A DNA stretch of 64,000 nt, from contig CAZDIA010000002.1 in assembly GCA_964505385.1 (NCBI GenBank), forward strand, positions 62,001-126,000. The letters are read 5' to 3'. The translations under genes were made by a program, and so were the position numbers. The notes beneath the pieces are model-generated. The model saw nothing but the letters and a program-made list of their open reading frames with translations. It was not told the DNA's origin and did not search any database. Source of the DNA: SLJN01 sp964505385. GTDB lineage: Bacteria > Bacteroidota > Rhodothermia > Balneolales > Natronogracilivirgulaceae. Positions 43,996-53,155 of this stretch are shown one piece after another; the first letter of the stretch is position 1; each line of letters starts with the position of its first letter.

Positions 43996-45447
43996 ATGAG
44001 TGAAACTCAAACCCTTGAGAAGATGGTCAAAAAGCCGTACAAATACGGCTTTAAAACCAATGTGGAATACGAAGATTTTCCTAAGGGGCTTAATGAAGAT
44101 ATTATACGAATGATCTCTGAGCGAAAGAATGAGCCTCAGTTTATGCTCGACTTTCGCCTTAAAGCCTATCGGAACTGGCTTAATATGAAAGACCCGCTTT
44201 GGGCTAATATTAAGTATCCGAAAATTGACTATCAGGATGTACAGTATTACTCATCTCCGAAATCAAAATCGGACGAAGACAAGCCTCAAAGTCTGGATGA
44301 GGTCGATCCTGAAATTCTGGAAACCTACGAAAAGCTCGGTATTCCACTTTCAGAACAGAAAGCTCTCGCCGGCGTAGCGGTTGATGCTGTATTTGACAGC
44401 GTTTCAGTTGCTACTACATTCAAAGAGAAGCTGGAGGAGGCAGGTGTGATTTTCTGCTCTATTTCCGAGGCAATTCAGGAGCATCCGGAGCTGGTAGAAA
44501 AATACATGGGGTCGGTAGTTCCATATAATGACAACTATTTCGCTGCGCTAAACTCCGCGGTATTTACCGACGGTTCCTTTGTATATGTCCCCAAAGGTGT
44601 TACCTGCCCGATGGAACTCTCTACCTATTTCCGCATTAATAATGAAGAGTCCGGGCAGTTTGAGCGTACGTTGATTATTGCCGAAGAGGATAGCTTCGTA
44701 AGTTATCTGGAAGGGTGCACCGCACCGATGTTCAGTAAAAACCAACTTCACGCAGCAGTGGTTGAGCTGATTTCCCTTGAAAATGCCGAAATTAAATACT
44801 CAACCGTTCAAAACTGGTATTCCGGTGATGAGCAGGGAGTAGGCGGAATTTTCAACTTTGTTACCAAGCGGGGAATGGCTCGCGGTGATAATTCCAAAAT
44901 CTCCTGGACTCAGGTAGAAACCGGTTCGGCGATTACATGGAAGTATCCGAGTGTAATCCTTAAAGGAGACAACTCTATTGGTGAATTTTACTCTGTGGCA
45001 CTTACCAATGACAGAATGGAAGCCGACACCGGCACCAAGATGATCCACCTTGGTGAAAACACCAAGAGTACCATTATATCTAAAGGTATTGCAGCGGGTG
45101 AATCGAACAACTCGTATCGTGGACTGGTCCGGATTGGACCGAAAGCCAAAAACTCACGCAATTACTCTGTATGCGACTCCATGTTGATCGGAGATCAGTG
45201 CGGCGCTCATACCTTCCCGTATATTGAATCAAAAAACAATTCGGGTAGTATTGAGCACGAGGCCACGACCTCCAAAATTGGTGAAGATCAAATCTTCTAC
45301 CTGCAGCAACGCGGAATGGATGAAGAAGATGCCGTATCACTGATCATTAATGGCTTTGCCAAGGAGATTTTCCGTGAGTTGCCAATGGAGTTTGCTGTTG
45401 AAGCTCAAAAACTATTGGGCATTAAGCTCGAAGGCAGTGTTGGATAA
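43996..45447 (+). CDS. sufB: Fe-S cluster assembly scaffold subunit SufB
   Basis: SufB, with SufC and SufD, forms the scaffold on which Fe-S clusters are built. The 483-residue product contains the typical 'DPLWANIKYPKIDYQDVQYY' near 58, 'FVYVPKGVTCPMELSTYFRI' near 195, 'LEGCTAPMFSKNQLHAAVVE' near 238, and the C-terminal 'GEDQIFYLQQRGMDEEDAVS' near 431. A conserved Cys in 'YSVCDSMLIGDQCGAHTFPY' near 391 is the usual acceptor region. First gene of a seven-gene Fe-S cluster; sufC follows after 51 bases. Confidence 0.97.
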   Translation: MSETQTLEKMVKKPYKYGFKTNVEYEDFPKGLNEDIIRMISERKNEPQFMLDFRLKAYRNWLNMKDPLWANIKYPKIDYQDVQYYSSPKSKSDEDKPQSLDEVDPEILETYEKLGIPLSEQKALAGVAVDAVFDSVSVATTFKEKLEEAGVIFCSISEAIQEHPELVEKYMGSVVPYNDNYFAALNSAVFTDGSFVYVPKGVTCPMELSTYFRINNEESGQFERTLIIAEEDSFVSYLEGCTAPMFSKNQLHAAVVELISLENAEIKYSTVQNWYSGDEQGVGGIFNFVTKRGMARGDNSKISWTQVETGSAITWKYPSVILKGDNSIGEFYSVALTNDRMEADTGTKMIHLGENTKSTIISKGIAAGESNNSYRGLVRIGPKAKNSRNYSVCDSMLIGDQCGAHTFPYIESKNNSGSIEHEATTSKIGEDQIFYLQQRGMDEEDAVSLIINGFAKEIFRELPMEFAVEAQKLLGIKLEGSVG

Positions 45448-45498
45448 TCATCATAAGTAAAAAGAAATCAGAAAATAATAACCAAAAGTAAACAACTC

Positions 45499-46266
45499 AT
45501 GTTAACTATCAAGAACCTTCATGTTGAAGTTGAGGGCACTGAAATATTAAAAGGTATCGATCTTGAGATCAAAAAAGGGGAAGTTCATGCTGTGATGGGC
45601 CCAAACGGAAGCGGGAAAAGTACACTGGCCAAAGTTATTGCCGGCCACCCTGCTTATGAAGTAACCGAGGGACAGATCCTGTATGAGGGAGAAGATCTGT
45701 TGGAACTTGACCCCGATGAGCGTGCCCGAAAGGGGGTATTCATGGCTTTTCAGTATCCGGTTGAGATCCCTGGAGTCAGCAATTCCATGCTGATGCGTGA
45801 GGGCCTCAATGCTATGCTTAAAGAGCAGGGCAAGGATGAGATGGATCCTCTTGAGTTTGAAGATTATGTGCAGGATAAGCTCAAGTTGGTTCAGATGGAG
45901 GAGACCATGCTCGATCGTAATGTGAATGACGGTTTCTCAGGAGGAGAGAAAAAGCGGAATGAAATTTTGCAAATGGCTGTACTGAATCCTAAGATGGCCC
46001 TGCTTGATGAAACCGACTCCGGCCTTGATATCGACGCGCTTCGCGTGGTATCTGATGGCATTAACAAGCTTTCCGGTGATGATAAAGGAGTTTTGCTGGT
46101 TACACACTATCAGCGTATCCTGAATTACATTACACCGGATAAAGTGCATGTAATTGTGAATGGCCGGGTAAAGAAAACCGGTGGAAAAGAGCTGGCACTG
46201 GAGCTCGAAGAAAAAGGTTACGATTGGGTTAAAAACGAAGCAAAAGTAAACGGCGAGGCACAGTAA
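45499..46266 (+). CDS. sufC: Fe-S cluster assembly ATPase SufC
   Basis: The ABC-type ATPase that drives the SufBCD complex. In 255 residues: Walker A 'GPNGSGKSTL' near 34, Q-loop 'FMAFQYPVEIPGVS' near 80, signature 'FSGGEKKRNEILQM' near 148, Walker B 'MALLDETDSGLDIDA' near 168, and H-loop 'LLVTHYQRIL' near 199. These are SufC-specific variants (SGGEKKRNE, DETDSGLDID). The TAA stop and the ATG of sufD share one base. Confidence 0.97.
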   Translation: MLTIKNLHVEVEGTEILKGIDLEIKKGEVHAVMGPNGSGKSTLAKVIAGHPAYEVTEGQILYEGEDLLELDPDERARKGVFMAFQYPVEIPGVSNSMLMREGLNAMLKEQGKDEMDPLEFEDYVQDKLKLVQMEETMLDRNVNDGFSGGEKKRNEILQMAVLNPKMALLDETDSGLDIDALRVVSDGINKLSGDDKGVLLVTHYQRILNYITPDKVHVIVNGRVKKTGGKELALELEEKGYDWVKNEAKVNGEAQ

Positions 46267-47600
46267 TGACTGTAGCAGAAAAAACAAATTATATTCAGTC
46301 CCTACTGAACGGGCAACAAACCGACAGGGAGCTTCCGGAATTCATTACCGAGATGAAGCAAACCGCACTGGAGCAAATTGACACCCTGCCGTTTCCGACT
46401 ACAAAGCATGAAGAGTGGAAATACACTAATCTGAAGCCACTCACCAAGCATGAGTTTGTATCCGCTGAAGGCGCGTCGGGTGCCGGAAAGGCCGGTGAGA
46501 TCGAAAAGTTATTTCTTGCTGAATCCGAAAAACACCGGCTGGTATTTGTGAACGGCAACTTTCGCAGTGATCTGTCCAACGTTAAAGAGCTGCCGGAAGG
46601 TGTCGTCATTGGAAACCTGGCAGATTATGCCAAAGATGGTCATAAAGCCATTGAGGAAAACCTCGGCCAGGTTGCTCAGTACGAAGATGATGTATTCGAG
46701 CCATTCAATACCTATAATTTTACCGACGGCGCATTTGTATACATTCCGCCGGAAACTAAGGTGGAAGCGCCAATACATCTGCTTTTTGTGCAATCATCTG
46801 CTGATAAAAACTACTATGTGACTCCGCGCGTGCTGATTGTAGGTGGCCATCACTCCGAAGCGAATATTATAGAGGATTATGCCGCACTGGATGAGAGCGT
46901 GTATTTCACGGCGCCGGTAACTGAAATCAGCCTCGGCGAGAATGCGCACTTTACTCACGTTAAACTGCAGCAGGAAAGCAAGCAGGCGTATCACATCAGC
47001 CGCATTGCCTCAAACATTAAGCGGGACAGTGAATACCACTCCTATGCCATCCATCTTGGGGCGGCATTATCGCGCAGTGATGTAAAAGCGGTACTGCAGG
47101 ATGAAGGCACACACTGTACTATGGACGGTCTGGTAATGATCCGGGATGATCAACTTTCTGATACCCATAGTATAATGGATCATGCAAATCCGAATTGTAC
47201 AAGTCATCAGCTTCACAAATGTATTGTGGATGACGAAGCTACATCGGTTTTTAACGGCAAGATTTTTGTGAAGAAACATGCCCAGAAAACCGATGCCTTC
47301 CAGGAAAACCGTAACCTGCAGCTTTCCGATGATTCGGAAATATATACCAAGCCGCAGCTTGAAATCTTTGCCGATGATGTTTCCTGCTCACATGGAGCAA
47401 CCATCGGCCAGATGGATGAAGAGCAGATGTTTTATCTAAAAGCACGCGGCGTACCCACGGAATCTGCTAAGGAAATCCTTACCTATGGCTTCGCGCTCGA
47501 TGTAATCGAGTCGCTGCCCGGTGAACATTTGAAAAAGCGATTGACCCGTGAGGTTCAGAACTACGCCCGAAGTGGTAAAAAAGCAGAAAGCAACGTATGA
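46266..47600 (+). CDS. sufD: Fe-S cluster assembly protein SufD
   Basis: SufD pairs with SufB in the scaffold. The 444-residue product shows the N-terminal 'HEEWKYTNLKPLTKHEF' near 45, the beta-helix core with 'YNFTDGAFVYIPPETKVEAP' near 149, and the C-terminal SufBD signature 'DDVSCSHGATIGQMDEEQMF' followed by 'YLKARGVP' near 370. The conserved His in 'CSHGAT' is present. It overlaps sufC by one base and sufS by four (ATGA), so translation is coupled. Confidence 0.95.
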   Translation: MTVAEKTNYIQSLLNGQQTDRELPEFITEMKQTALEQIDTLPFPTTKHEEWKYTNLKPLTKHEFVSAEGASGAGKAGEIEKLFLAESEKHRLVFVNGNFRSDLSNVKELPEGVVIGNLADYAKDGHKAIEENLGQVAQYEDDVFEPFNTYNFTDGAFVYIPPETKVEAPIHLLFVQSSADKNYYVTPRVLIVGGHHSEANIIEDYAALDESVYFTAPVTEISLGENAHFTHVKLQQESKQAYHISRIASNIKRDSEYHSYAIHLGAALSRSDVKAVLQDEGTHCTMDGLVMIRDDQLSDTHSIMDHANPNCTSHQLHKCIVDDEATSVFNGKIFVKKHAQKTDAFQENRNLQLSDDSEIYTKPQLEIFADDVSCSHGATIGQMDEEQMFYLKARGVPTESAKEILTYGFALDVIESLPGEHLKKRLTREVQNYARSGKKAESNV

Positions 47601-48859
47601 ACCAATACGACCAAAACGAGGCGCTGATCGACGGTCAGCCAGTATTAGATCCTGAAACTTATCGTAAAGACTTCCCGGTTCTGAACCGGGAAGTTTACGA
47701 TAAACCCTTGGTGTATCTGGATAATGCCGCTACCAGTCAAATGCCGCGGCAGGTGATTGATGTATGGAAGGAATATCATGAGACCTATCATTCCAACGTA
47801 CATCGCGGCGTTCATGCACTGAGCCAGCAGGCAACTGATGCATTGGAAGGTGCCAGGGAAAAAGTGCGCGATTTCATCAACGCGGGATCGGAAAAGGAGA
47901 TAATTTTTACTTCCGGTGCCACAGATTCCATGAACCTGGTGGCACGCTCTTATGGCGCAACAAATATCGGCAAGGGTGATGAAGTGATTATCTCGCACAT
48001 GGAGCATCATTCCAACATCGTGCCATGGAAACGGTTATGTGATGAAAAAGGGGCCAGGCTCAACGTGATTCCCATCACAGATACCGGTGAACTTGACATG
48101 GAGGCTTATCGGCAAATGCTATCCGAAAAAACCAGGATTGTTGGTATCCTGCATGTTTCCAATGCGCTTGGAACGGTCAACCCGGTTAAGGAAATTATTT
48201 CGGAAGCTCACAAACACAATGTGCCGGTTTTGGTTGACGGCGCTCAGGCGACACCGCATACCGGTGTTGATGTACAGGATCTGGATTGCGATTTTTATGC
48301 GTTTTCATCCCACAAGATGTTTGGGCCCACAGGTTTTGGCGTTCTTTACGGAAAGGAAGAACTATTGAATGAGATGCCGCCGTATCGCGGAGGCGGAGAT
48401 ATGATTCTCAGTGTTTCATTTGATGAAATCATTTACAACAAAATCCCTCACAAGTTTGAAGCCGGTACTCCAGCAGTAGGGCAGGGCATCGCTACTGGTG
48501 CTGCTATAGACTACATCAACGAAGTCGGAATTGACCGGATTGAAGCTTATGAACAAGAGTTATTACATTATGCTACCGAGAAGCTTGAAAATATTGACGG
48601 ATTAAAGCTCATCGGTACGGCAAAGCATAAAGCATCAGTACTTTCATTTGTACTGGATGGTATCCATCCACATGATATTGGTACTGTGCTGGACCAGGAA
48701 GGCATAGCGATACGTACAGGCCACCATTGTGCGCAGCCGGTAATGGAACGTTTTGGAATCCCGGCCACTTCGCGGGCTTCACTGGCGTTTTATAACACGA
48801 AAGAAGAAATAGACCGGTTAGCTGAAGGTATTCACAAAGTTATTGAATTATTTTCATGA
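47597..48859 (+). CDS. sufS: Cysteine desulfurase SufS
   Basis: A PLP cysteine desulfurase (group II) that supplies sulfur for cluster assembly. The 420-residue product carries the Schiff-base lysine K240 in FSSHKMFGPTG, 'HHSNIVPW' near 137, the PLP Asp in 'LVDGAQATPH' near 212, and the persulfide Cys at about residue 378 in 'RTGHHCAQP'. The short loop around the catalytic Cys is the SufS form, which needs a partner; here sufU follows with an ATGA overlap. Confidence 0.96.
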   Translation: MNQYDQNEALIDGQPVLDPETYRKDFPVLNREVYDKPLVYLDNAATSQMPRQVIDVWKEYHETYHSNVHRGVHALSQQATDALEGAREKVRDFINAGSEKEIIFTSGATDSMNLVARSYGATNIGKGDEVIISHMEHHSNIVPWKRLCDEKGARLNVIPITDTGELDMEAYRQMLSEKTRIVGILHVSNALGTVNPVKEIISEAHKHNVPVLVDGAQATPHTGVDVQDLDCDFYAFSSHKMFGPTGFGVLYGKEELLNEMPPYRGGGDMILSVSFDEIIYNKIPHKFEAGTPAVGQGIATGAAIDYINEVGIDRIEAYEQELLHYATEKLENIDGLKLIGTAKHKASVLSFVLDGIHPHDIGTVLDQEGIAIRTGHHCAQPVMERFGIPATSRASLAFYNTKEEIDRLAEGIHKVIELFS

Positions 48860-49314
48860 TTGACCAGCGAACCAAGCAGCTTTATCAGGATTTGCTGCTG
48901 GATCACAATAAAAATCCGAGAAATTTTAAGGTATTAGATTCCGCTACACATGAGGCAGTGGGGCATAACCCGCTTTGCGGAGATAAACTTGTTGTCTACC
49001 TCGAGGTCGACGAAGAAAATATTGTGCAGAATGTAAGTTTTATTGGTGAAGGTTGTGCTATTTCCAAGGCATCTGCATCGATGATGACGACTTACATCAA
49101 AGGAAAATCCGTTGAGGAAGCGGAGAAGTTGTTTGAACAATTCCACGATCTGGCAACCGGAAAGATTGAGCCGGATTCAGACGAGCACGATCTTGGTCGT
49201 CTTAAGGTTTTTGCCGGGGTCAGGGATCTTCCTGCCCGGGTAAAGTGTGCGACATTGGCTTGGCACACTGTTGTTGCAGCTTCGAAAGGGGAAGAAAAAA
49301 TTAGTACCGAATGA
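48856..49314 (+). CDS. sufU: Sulfur-transfer protein SufU
   Basis: SufU is the zinc-bound sulfur acceptor of SufS in systems lacking SufE. The 152-residue product has the three IscU-fold cysteines: C41 in NPLCGD with D43, C67 in GEGCAIS, and C131 in VKCATLAW. The segment 'LGRLKVFAGVRDLPARVK', an insertion before the last Cys, separates SufU from IscU. It is translationally coupled to sufS. The next gene, an Nfu-type carrier, starts 79 bases later. Confidence 0.95.
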   Translation: MIDQRTKQLYQDLLLDHNKNPRNFKVLDSATHEAVGHNPLCGDKLVVYLEVDEENIVQNVSFIGEGCAISKASASMMTTYIKGKSVEEAEKLFEQFHDLATGKIEPDSDEHDLGRLKVFAGVRDLPARVKCATLAWHTVVAASKGEEKISTE

Positions 49315-49393
49315 GTTGTAATAGCCTGATTATTAAGGCGTTATATAAGAGAAAATTTAAAAATAGATTATAAATAAGATAACCGGAGGTTAT

Positions 49394-49951
49394 ATGCCGA
49401 AGATCGCAGAAATAGAACGCACGCCAAATCCGAACGCAATGCGTTTCGTGTTGCGTGAACCAATTACTCAGGGAATTACCCGATCCTATGAGTCACCGGA
49501 GGAAGCAACTGAAGATCCGTTCGCTTCGCAGTTGTTTGACATCCCGCATGTGATTTCAGTTTACTATGTGGATCGTTATGTAACCGTGACCCAGGATGGC
49601 TCCGCAGATTGGAACACCTTGTTGCGCCAGCTTGCTACGCCAATTCGCGAAGCTGAGCCGATGGTAGAGGAGCTTGCATCTGACGATCCGAATGTAAATG
49701 TAGCCGAAGAGGCTCAGCAATCTGACGATCCGCGCCTGCAGGAAATCAATAAGATGCTAGACGAGCAGGTGAGGCCCTATCTGCTGGCTGATGGTGGCGG
49801 ATTAAAAGTACTCGGGCTGGAAGACAATAAGCTGAAAGTGCACTATCAGGGTGCATGCGGGACCTGCCCGACTGCCACTAGCGGAACACTATACGCTATA
49901 GAGAGTATGGTTAGACGTATAGATCCCGAGATCACAGTAGAAGCAGTATAA
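49394..49951 (+). CDS. Nfu-type Fe-S carrier (Nfu_N plus NifU C-terminal domain)
   Basis: A 185-residue protein with an N-terminal Nfu_N domain ('TPNPNAMRFVLREPIT' near 10, 'FDIPHVISVYYVDRYVTVT' near 48) and a C-terminal NifU-like domain with CxxC at C155/C158 in GACGTCPTA, where a [4Fe-4S] cluster is held between two subunits. This order matches mitochondrial NFU1-type proteins. A good GGAGG lies 6 bases upstream of the ATG. It passes finished clusters to target enzymes and belongs with the upstream suf genes. Confidence 0.93.
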   Translation: MPKIAEIERTPNPNAMRFVLREPITQGITRSYESPEEATEDPFASQLFDIPHVISVYYVDRYVTVTQDGSADWNTLLRQLATPIREAEPMVEELASDDPNVNVAEEAQQSDDPRLQEINKMLDEQVRPYLLADGGGLKVLGLEDNKLKVHYQGACGTCPTATSGTLYAIESMVRRIDPEITVEAV

Positions 49952-49968
49952 ATCACAAGTTTTCCATT

Positions 49969-50310
49969 ATGGCAATAACGATCAGTGAAAGAGCTGCCAA
50001 ACGAATCGAGGAGATTCGGAAAAAAGATGACATCGACGAAAACGTCCCTTTAAGGGTCGGGGTGGCCGGCGGAGGTTGTTCCGGCCTGACCTACGATTTG
50101 CAGTTTGATGAAAACTTCGATCCCAATACCGATACCAAAGATCAGGTATTCAAGGATCACGGTTTAACCATTGTCGTTGATATGCGCAGTTTTCTCTACC
50201 TTGCCGGCACTGAGCTGGATTACTCCGACGGCCTCGACGGCAAGGGATTTCACTTTGCAAATCCCAATGCGAGCCGAACGTGCTCGTGCGGTGAATCATT
50301 TGCTGTTTGA
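49969..50310 (+). CDS. A-type Fe-S carrier (SufA/IscA/ErpA family)
   Basis: A 113-residue A-type carrier with the three ligand cysteines: C37 in GGGCSGL, and C105 and C107 in the C-terminal TCSCGESF. 'DPNTDTKDQVFKDHGLTIVV' and 'YLAGTELDYSDG' are family-typical. Which member (SufA, IscA or ErpA) cannot be told; its position at the end of the suf cluster suggests SufA. It starts 17 bases after the Nfu gene. A strong repeat hairpin follows the stop. Confidence 0.93.
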   Translation: MAITISERAAKRIEEIRKKDDIDENVPLRVGVAGGGCSGLTYDLQFDENFDPNTDTKDQVFKDHGLTIVVDMRSFLYLAGTELDYSDGLDGKGFHFANPNASRTCSCGESFAV

Positions 50311-50316
50311 GGGGCA

Positions 50317-50418
50317 GTGACAAAGTAACAAAGTGACAGAGTGACAAAGTAATCTTATTCGCAGGTTTCCTCACTTTGTCACTTTGTTACTTTGTTACTC
50401 TGTTACTTTGTCACTTTA
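50317..50418. repeat. Octad-unit inverted repeat after the suf cluster
   Basis: The left arm (50317-50352) is a tandem of 8-base units AAAGTGAC/AAAGTAAC, and the right arm (50371-50418) is the same units reverse-complemented (GTCACTTT/GTTACTTT). They can form a stem of over 30 bp around a spacer of about 18 bases. It lies 6 bases after the carrier gene stop and 39 before the DUF2480 gene, likely ending or protecting the suf mRNA. Confidence 0.75.
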
Positions 50419-50457
50419 ATTAAATCATAGCTACAAACAAACTTAGCGCTTTAATAA

Positions 50458-50982
50458 ATGGAACCAGTTGTAAATAAAGTAAAAAAATCCAAACTGATTA
50501 CGATTGATCTGGAAACCTATCTTAATAAAGATGAGATCGTTGAATTCGACCTGAAGGACTACCTGCATATGGAGTTGATCCTTAAAGAGCAGGAATTTCG
50601 CGATGCACTTGATCAGCACGACTGGAGCCAATACGGCGGTAAATATATTGCGGTATTCTGTTCCACCGATGCGATCCTTGCGTCGTGGGCATATATGCTT
50701 GTAGCCGCTCACGCACGAAAACACGCTAAGGATGTTTTATTTGGCACCAGAGAAGACGTTACCGAACAACTATTCAAAAGAAGTCTTGATAAGGAAGACT
50801 GGGAACAATACCGCGATAAAAGAGTATTGCTGAAAGGCTGCAGTGATCACGGAGTGCCGCCTGGAGTATATCTGCACGCAACTCAAAAACTGCTGCCACT
50901 GGTTGACCGGCTTATGTATGGTGAAGCGTGCTCATTTGTTCCGGTCTTTCGCAAACCAAAAGAAGAAAAACAACCCGGGTAA
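50458..50982 (+). CDS. DUF2480 family protein
   Basis: A 174-residue cytoplasmic protein that follows DUF2480 along its length: 'VVNKVKKSKLITIDLE' at the start, 'FDLKDYLHMELILKEQEFRD' near 30, 'HDWSQYGGKYIAVFCSTDAI' near 54, 'WAYMLVAA' near 76, 'VLLKGCSDHGVPPGVYLHAT' near 123 and 'MYGEACSFVPVFRKP' near 152. The family is largely Bacteroidota-specific and often found near Fe-S assembly genes, as here; the conserved Cys residues may be relevant, but its role is not established. The SDR gene follows 6 bases later. Confidence 0.88.
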   Translation: MEPVVNKVKKSKLITIDLETYLNKDEIVEFDLKDYLHMELILKEQEFRDALDQHDWSQYGGKYIAVFCSTDAILASWAYMLVAAHARKHAKDVLFGTREDVTEQLFKRSLDKEDWEQYRDKRVLLKGCSDHGVPPGVYLHATQKLLPLVDRLMYGEACSFVPVFRKPKEEKQPG

Positions 50983-50988
50983 TCATTT

Positions 50989-51729
50989 GTGGCATCATCA
51001 AGTCAGTATGCTCTCGTTACCGGAGTCAGTCGCGGAATCGGATCTGCAATCGCTGAAAAACTAATTAGTGACGACTGGGATGTGGTCGGCACATATAATC
51101 GAACCGAACCATCCGCAACACTGACAGAAAGCTCAAAATTCAGCTCGGTACAAGTCAACCTGGAGAATAATGACGAGCTTTATCAGAAACTGCATCCCCT
51201 AATTCTGAACAACACTCCAGCAGTGCTTATAAACAATGCCGGTATTTCAGAAGATTGTGATATGGAAGCGTGGGACGCTGAATGGCTTGAGTTGTGGGAC
51301 CGCACTCTACAGATTAATCTCCAGGCTTCAGCGCTGTTGGCTAAATGGTGTCTGCAGGAATGGAAAAAACGGCAAAGTGGGAGATTAATCAACATTGCAT
51401 CCCGGGCAGCTTATCGTGGTGACACTGCCGAATATGCGGCTTATGCTGTTTCCAAAGCGGGAATGGTAGCTTTCGGAAAGTCACTCCTGCGAAATTATGG
51501 CAAAGCTGGTTTGGAAGTATACTGTGTTGCTCCGGGTTTTGTTCAAACGGACATGGCAAAAGAATCAGCGAAAGTGCACGGAGAAGATTATCTGAGATCA
51601 GATATCCCGATGGGCTACTTACCATCACCTGATGAAGTTGCGGAAACCGTAGCCTTTCTTGCAAGTGGTAAATCGCCGCAACTCTCCGGCTCGACTTTGC
51701 ATCTCAATGGCGGCTCTTACATGTTGTAG
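50989..51729 (+). CDS. SDR-family oxidoreductase
   Basis: A 246-residue short-chain dehydrogenase with the NAD(P) motif 'TGVSRGIGSAIAE' at 11-23, 'NNAGI' near 82, catalytic S138, Y152 and K156 (Y-x-x-x-K in YAVSK), and a C-terminal 'GSTLHLNGGSYML'. It resembles 3-oxoacyl-ACP reductases (FabG-like), but the substrate is not predictable. It starts at GTG 50989 with the DUF2480 stop only 6 bases upstream; the two form a pair. Confidence 0.88.
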   Translation: MASSSQYALVTGVSRGIGSAIAEKLISDDWDVVGTYNRTEPSATLTESSKFSSVQVNLENNDELYQKLHPLILNNTPAVLINNAGISEDCDMEAWDAEWLELWDRTLQINLQASALLAKWCLQEWKKRQSGRLINIASRAAYRGDTAEYAAYAVSKAGMVAFGKSLLRNYGKAGLEVYCVAPGFVQTDMAKESAKVHGEDYLRSDIPMGYLPSPDEVAETVAFLASGKSPQLSGSTLHLNGGSYML

Positions 51730-52064
51730 AGATTCCCTCACGTATTTCGGAACTTTAGAGAGTATCTGGAGTATTTATAGTGAAGTCCGGAACCCCGGCT
51801 GCAGAGATCTTATAAATAACTGAGCTGATTAGTACCTTTAAATTTCTCTTTAGCCATTTTTGGGCATTAACTGAGTTACGGCTGCTGGGTACTGGGGTGC
51901 CTGTAACCAATGATCCAAAGGGTACTTGGCAACTTGTTTAAATCTTGGTTATTGGAGGTTGTGCCAAATTGTATTTTGTATTTTGACTATTGAATATTAT
52001 TTGGCTATTGGTGCTTGATGATTGAACATTTTTTTTAATAAATGCACAGACAATCCGCCAGGAA
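51730..52064. other. Intergenic region before the isoprenoid genes
   Basis: AT-rich, no gene seen. The end holds a good ribosome site (CAGGAA directly upstream of ATG 52065). Short direct repeats of the type TATTGG/TTTGAC occur near 51970-52020 but form no clear structure. Confidence 0.4.
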
Positions 52065-53090
52065 ATGAATATTGAACAACGCAAAAAAGATCATGTACGA
52101 TTATCCGCATCCGGAGAGGCAGCCTATGTTAAAACAGCAGGGTTTGAGCGATACGATTTTAATCACAATGCACTGCCTGAAGTTGATTTCAATGAAATTG
52201 ATACCTTTGTAAATTTTCTGGGGTATAAAGCAGATTTCCCACTATTTATATCATCGATGACGGGAGGATATGTTGAGGCGGGAAAGGTTAATCAAATCAT
52301 TGCCGGCTTTTGCCAGGAGGAGCAAATACCGTTCGGCGTAGGCAGTCAGCGAATCATGCTGGAACAGCCGGAGACATCTAAATCCTTCTCTATAGTTCGC
52401 AAAGAAGCGCCCGACGCATTTATAGCGTCAAATATTGGTGGTTGTCAATTAATCGGCGGGTTGAATACATCGCAGCTTAAACTACTGACTGACACCATCG
52501 AAGCAAATGCAATCATTGTGCATCTTAATGTTCTTCAGGAATTGATGCAATCTGAAGGAGATCGTCAGTTCAGGGGTATCCTGCAGGGCATTACAGATCT
52601 GATCAGCAACACCGATCTGCCTGTAATTGTAAAAGAGACGGGTGCTGGAATAGACGGGCGAATCGCGCGGCAACTTATCGACTGCGGGGTATCTGTAATA
52701 GATGTATCGGGATCAGGGGGCACAAGCTGGTCCAAAATTGAGAATCAGCGCCGGAATTTGCATGGATCTGCATTTGATGAATGGGGGATTCCCACAGTCG
52801 ATTGTATCCTTAGTGCCAGGGAAAAAGGTGTGCCCAAAGAGGGGCTGATTGCCTCGGGTGGTGTACGGACGGTAAGTGAGATGGGAAAAGCTCTCTGTCT
52901 TGGAGCTGGATTCACAGCGATGGCGCAGCCGGTTATCCGGCAAATAAATGAAGGCGGACGCGACGCGTTGCAATCATGGTATGAGACGCTAAAACATGAG
53001 TTTAAGGTGATGCTTTGCTTGCTGGGGTGCCGAAGTGTTTCCGAACTCGGTGAAAGTCACCTGAGGAATGTTGATTATTTTTCCAAATAA
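52065..53090 (+). CDS. fni: Type 2 isopentenyl-diphosphate isomerase
   Basis: The FMN-dependent enzyme that interconverts IPP and DMAPP. The 341-residue product has 'KKDHVRLSASGEAAY' at the N-terminus, 'PLFISSMTGGYVEAGKVNQI' near 60, 'FGVGSQRIMLE' near 90, 'HLNVLQELMQSEGDRQFRGI' near 150 including the catalytic Gln region, 'VIVKETGAGI' near 190, and 'IDVSGSGGTSW' near 213 for the FMN phosphate. The polyprenyl synthetase gene follows after 65 bases, so the pair feeds isoprenoid chains. Confidence 0.93.
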   Translation: MNIEQRKKDHVRLSASGEAAYVKTAGFERYDFNHNALPEVDFNEIDTFVNFLGYKADFPLFISSMTGGYVEAGKVNQIIAGFCQEEQIPFGVGSQRIMLEQPETSKSFSIVRKEAPDAFIASNIGGCQLIGGLNTSQLKLLTDTIEANAIIVHLNVLQELMQSEGDRQFRGILQGITDLISNTDLPVIVKETGAGIDGRIARQLIDCGVSVIDVSGSGGTSWSKIENQRRNLHGSAFDEWGIPTVDCILSAREKGVPKEGLIASGGVRTVSEMGKALCLGAGFTAMAQPVIRQINEGGRDALQSWYETLKHEFKVMLCLLGCRSVSELGESHLRNVDYFSK

Positions 53091-53155
53091 AATCCGGCGC
53101 AATTTATTATCTTGACCCAGCTTAATCACCCAATCTTAGAGTTCTGAAGTCCAAA

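Noticed and set aside
50150..50418. Possible CRISPR array because of regularly repeated units
   Set aside because: Units are 8 bases with no spacers and are arranged as two inverted arms; no cas genes in the window.
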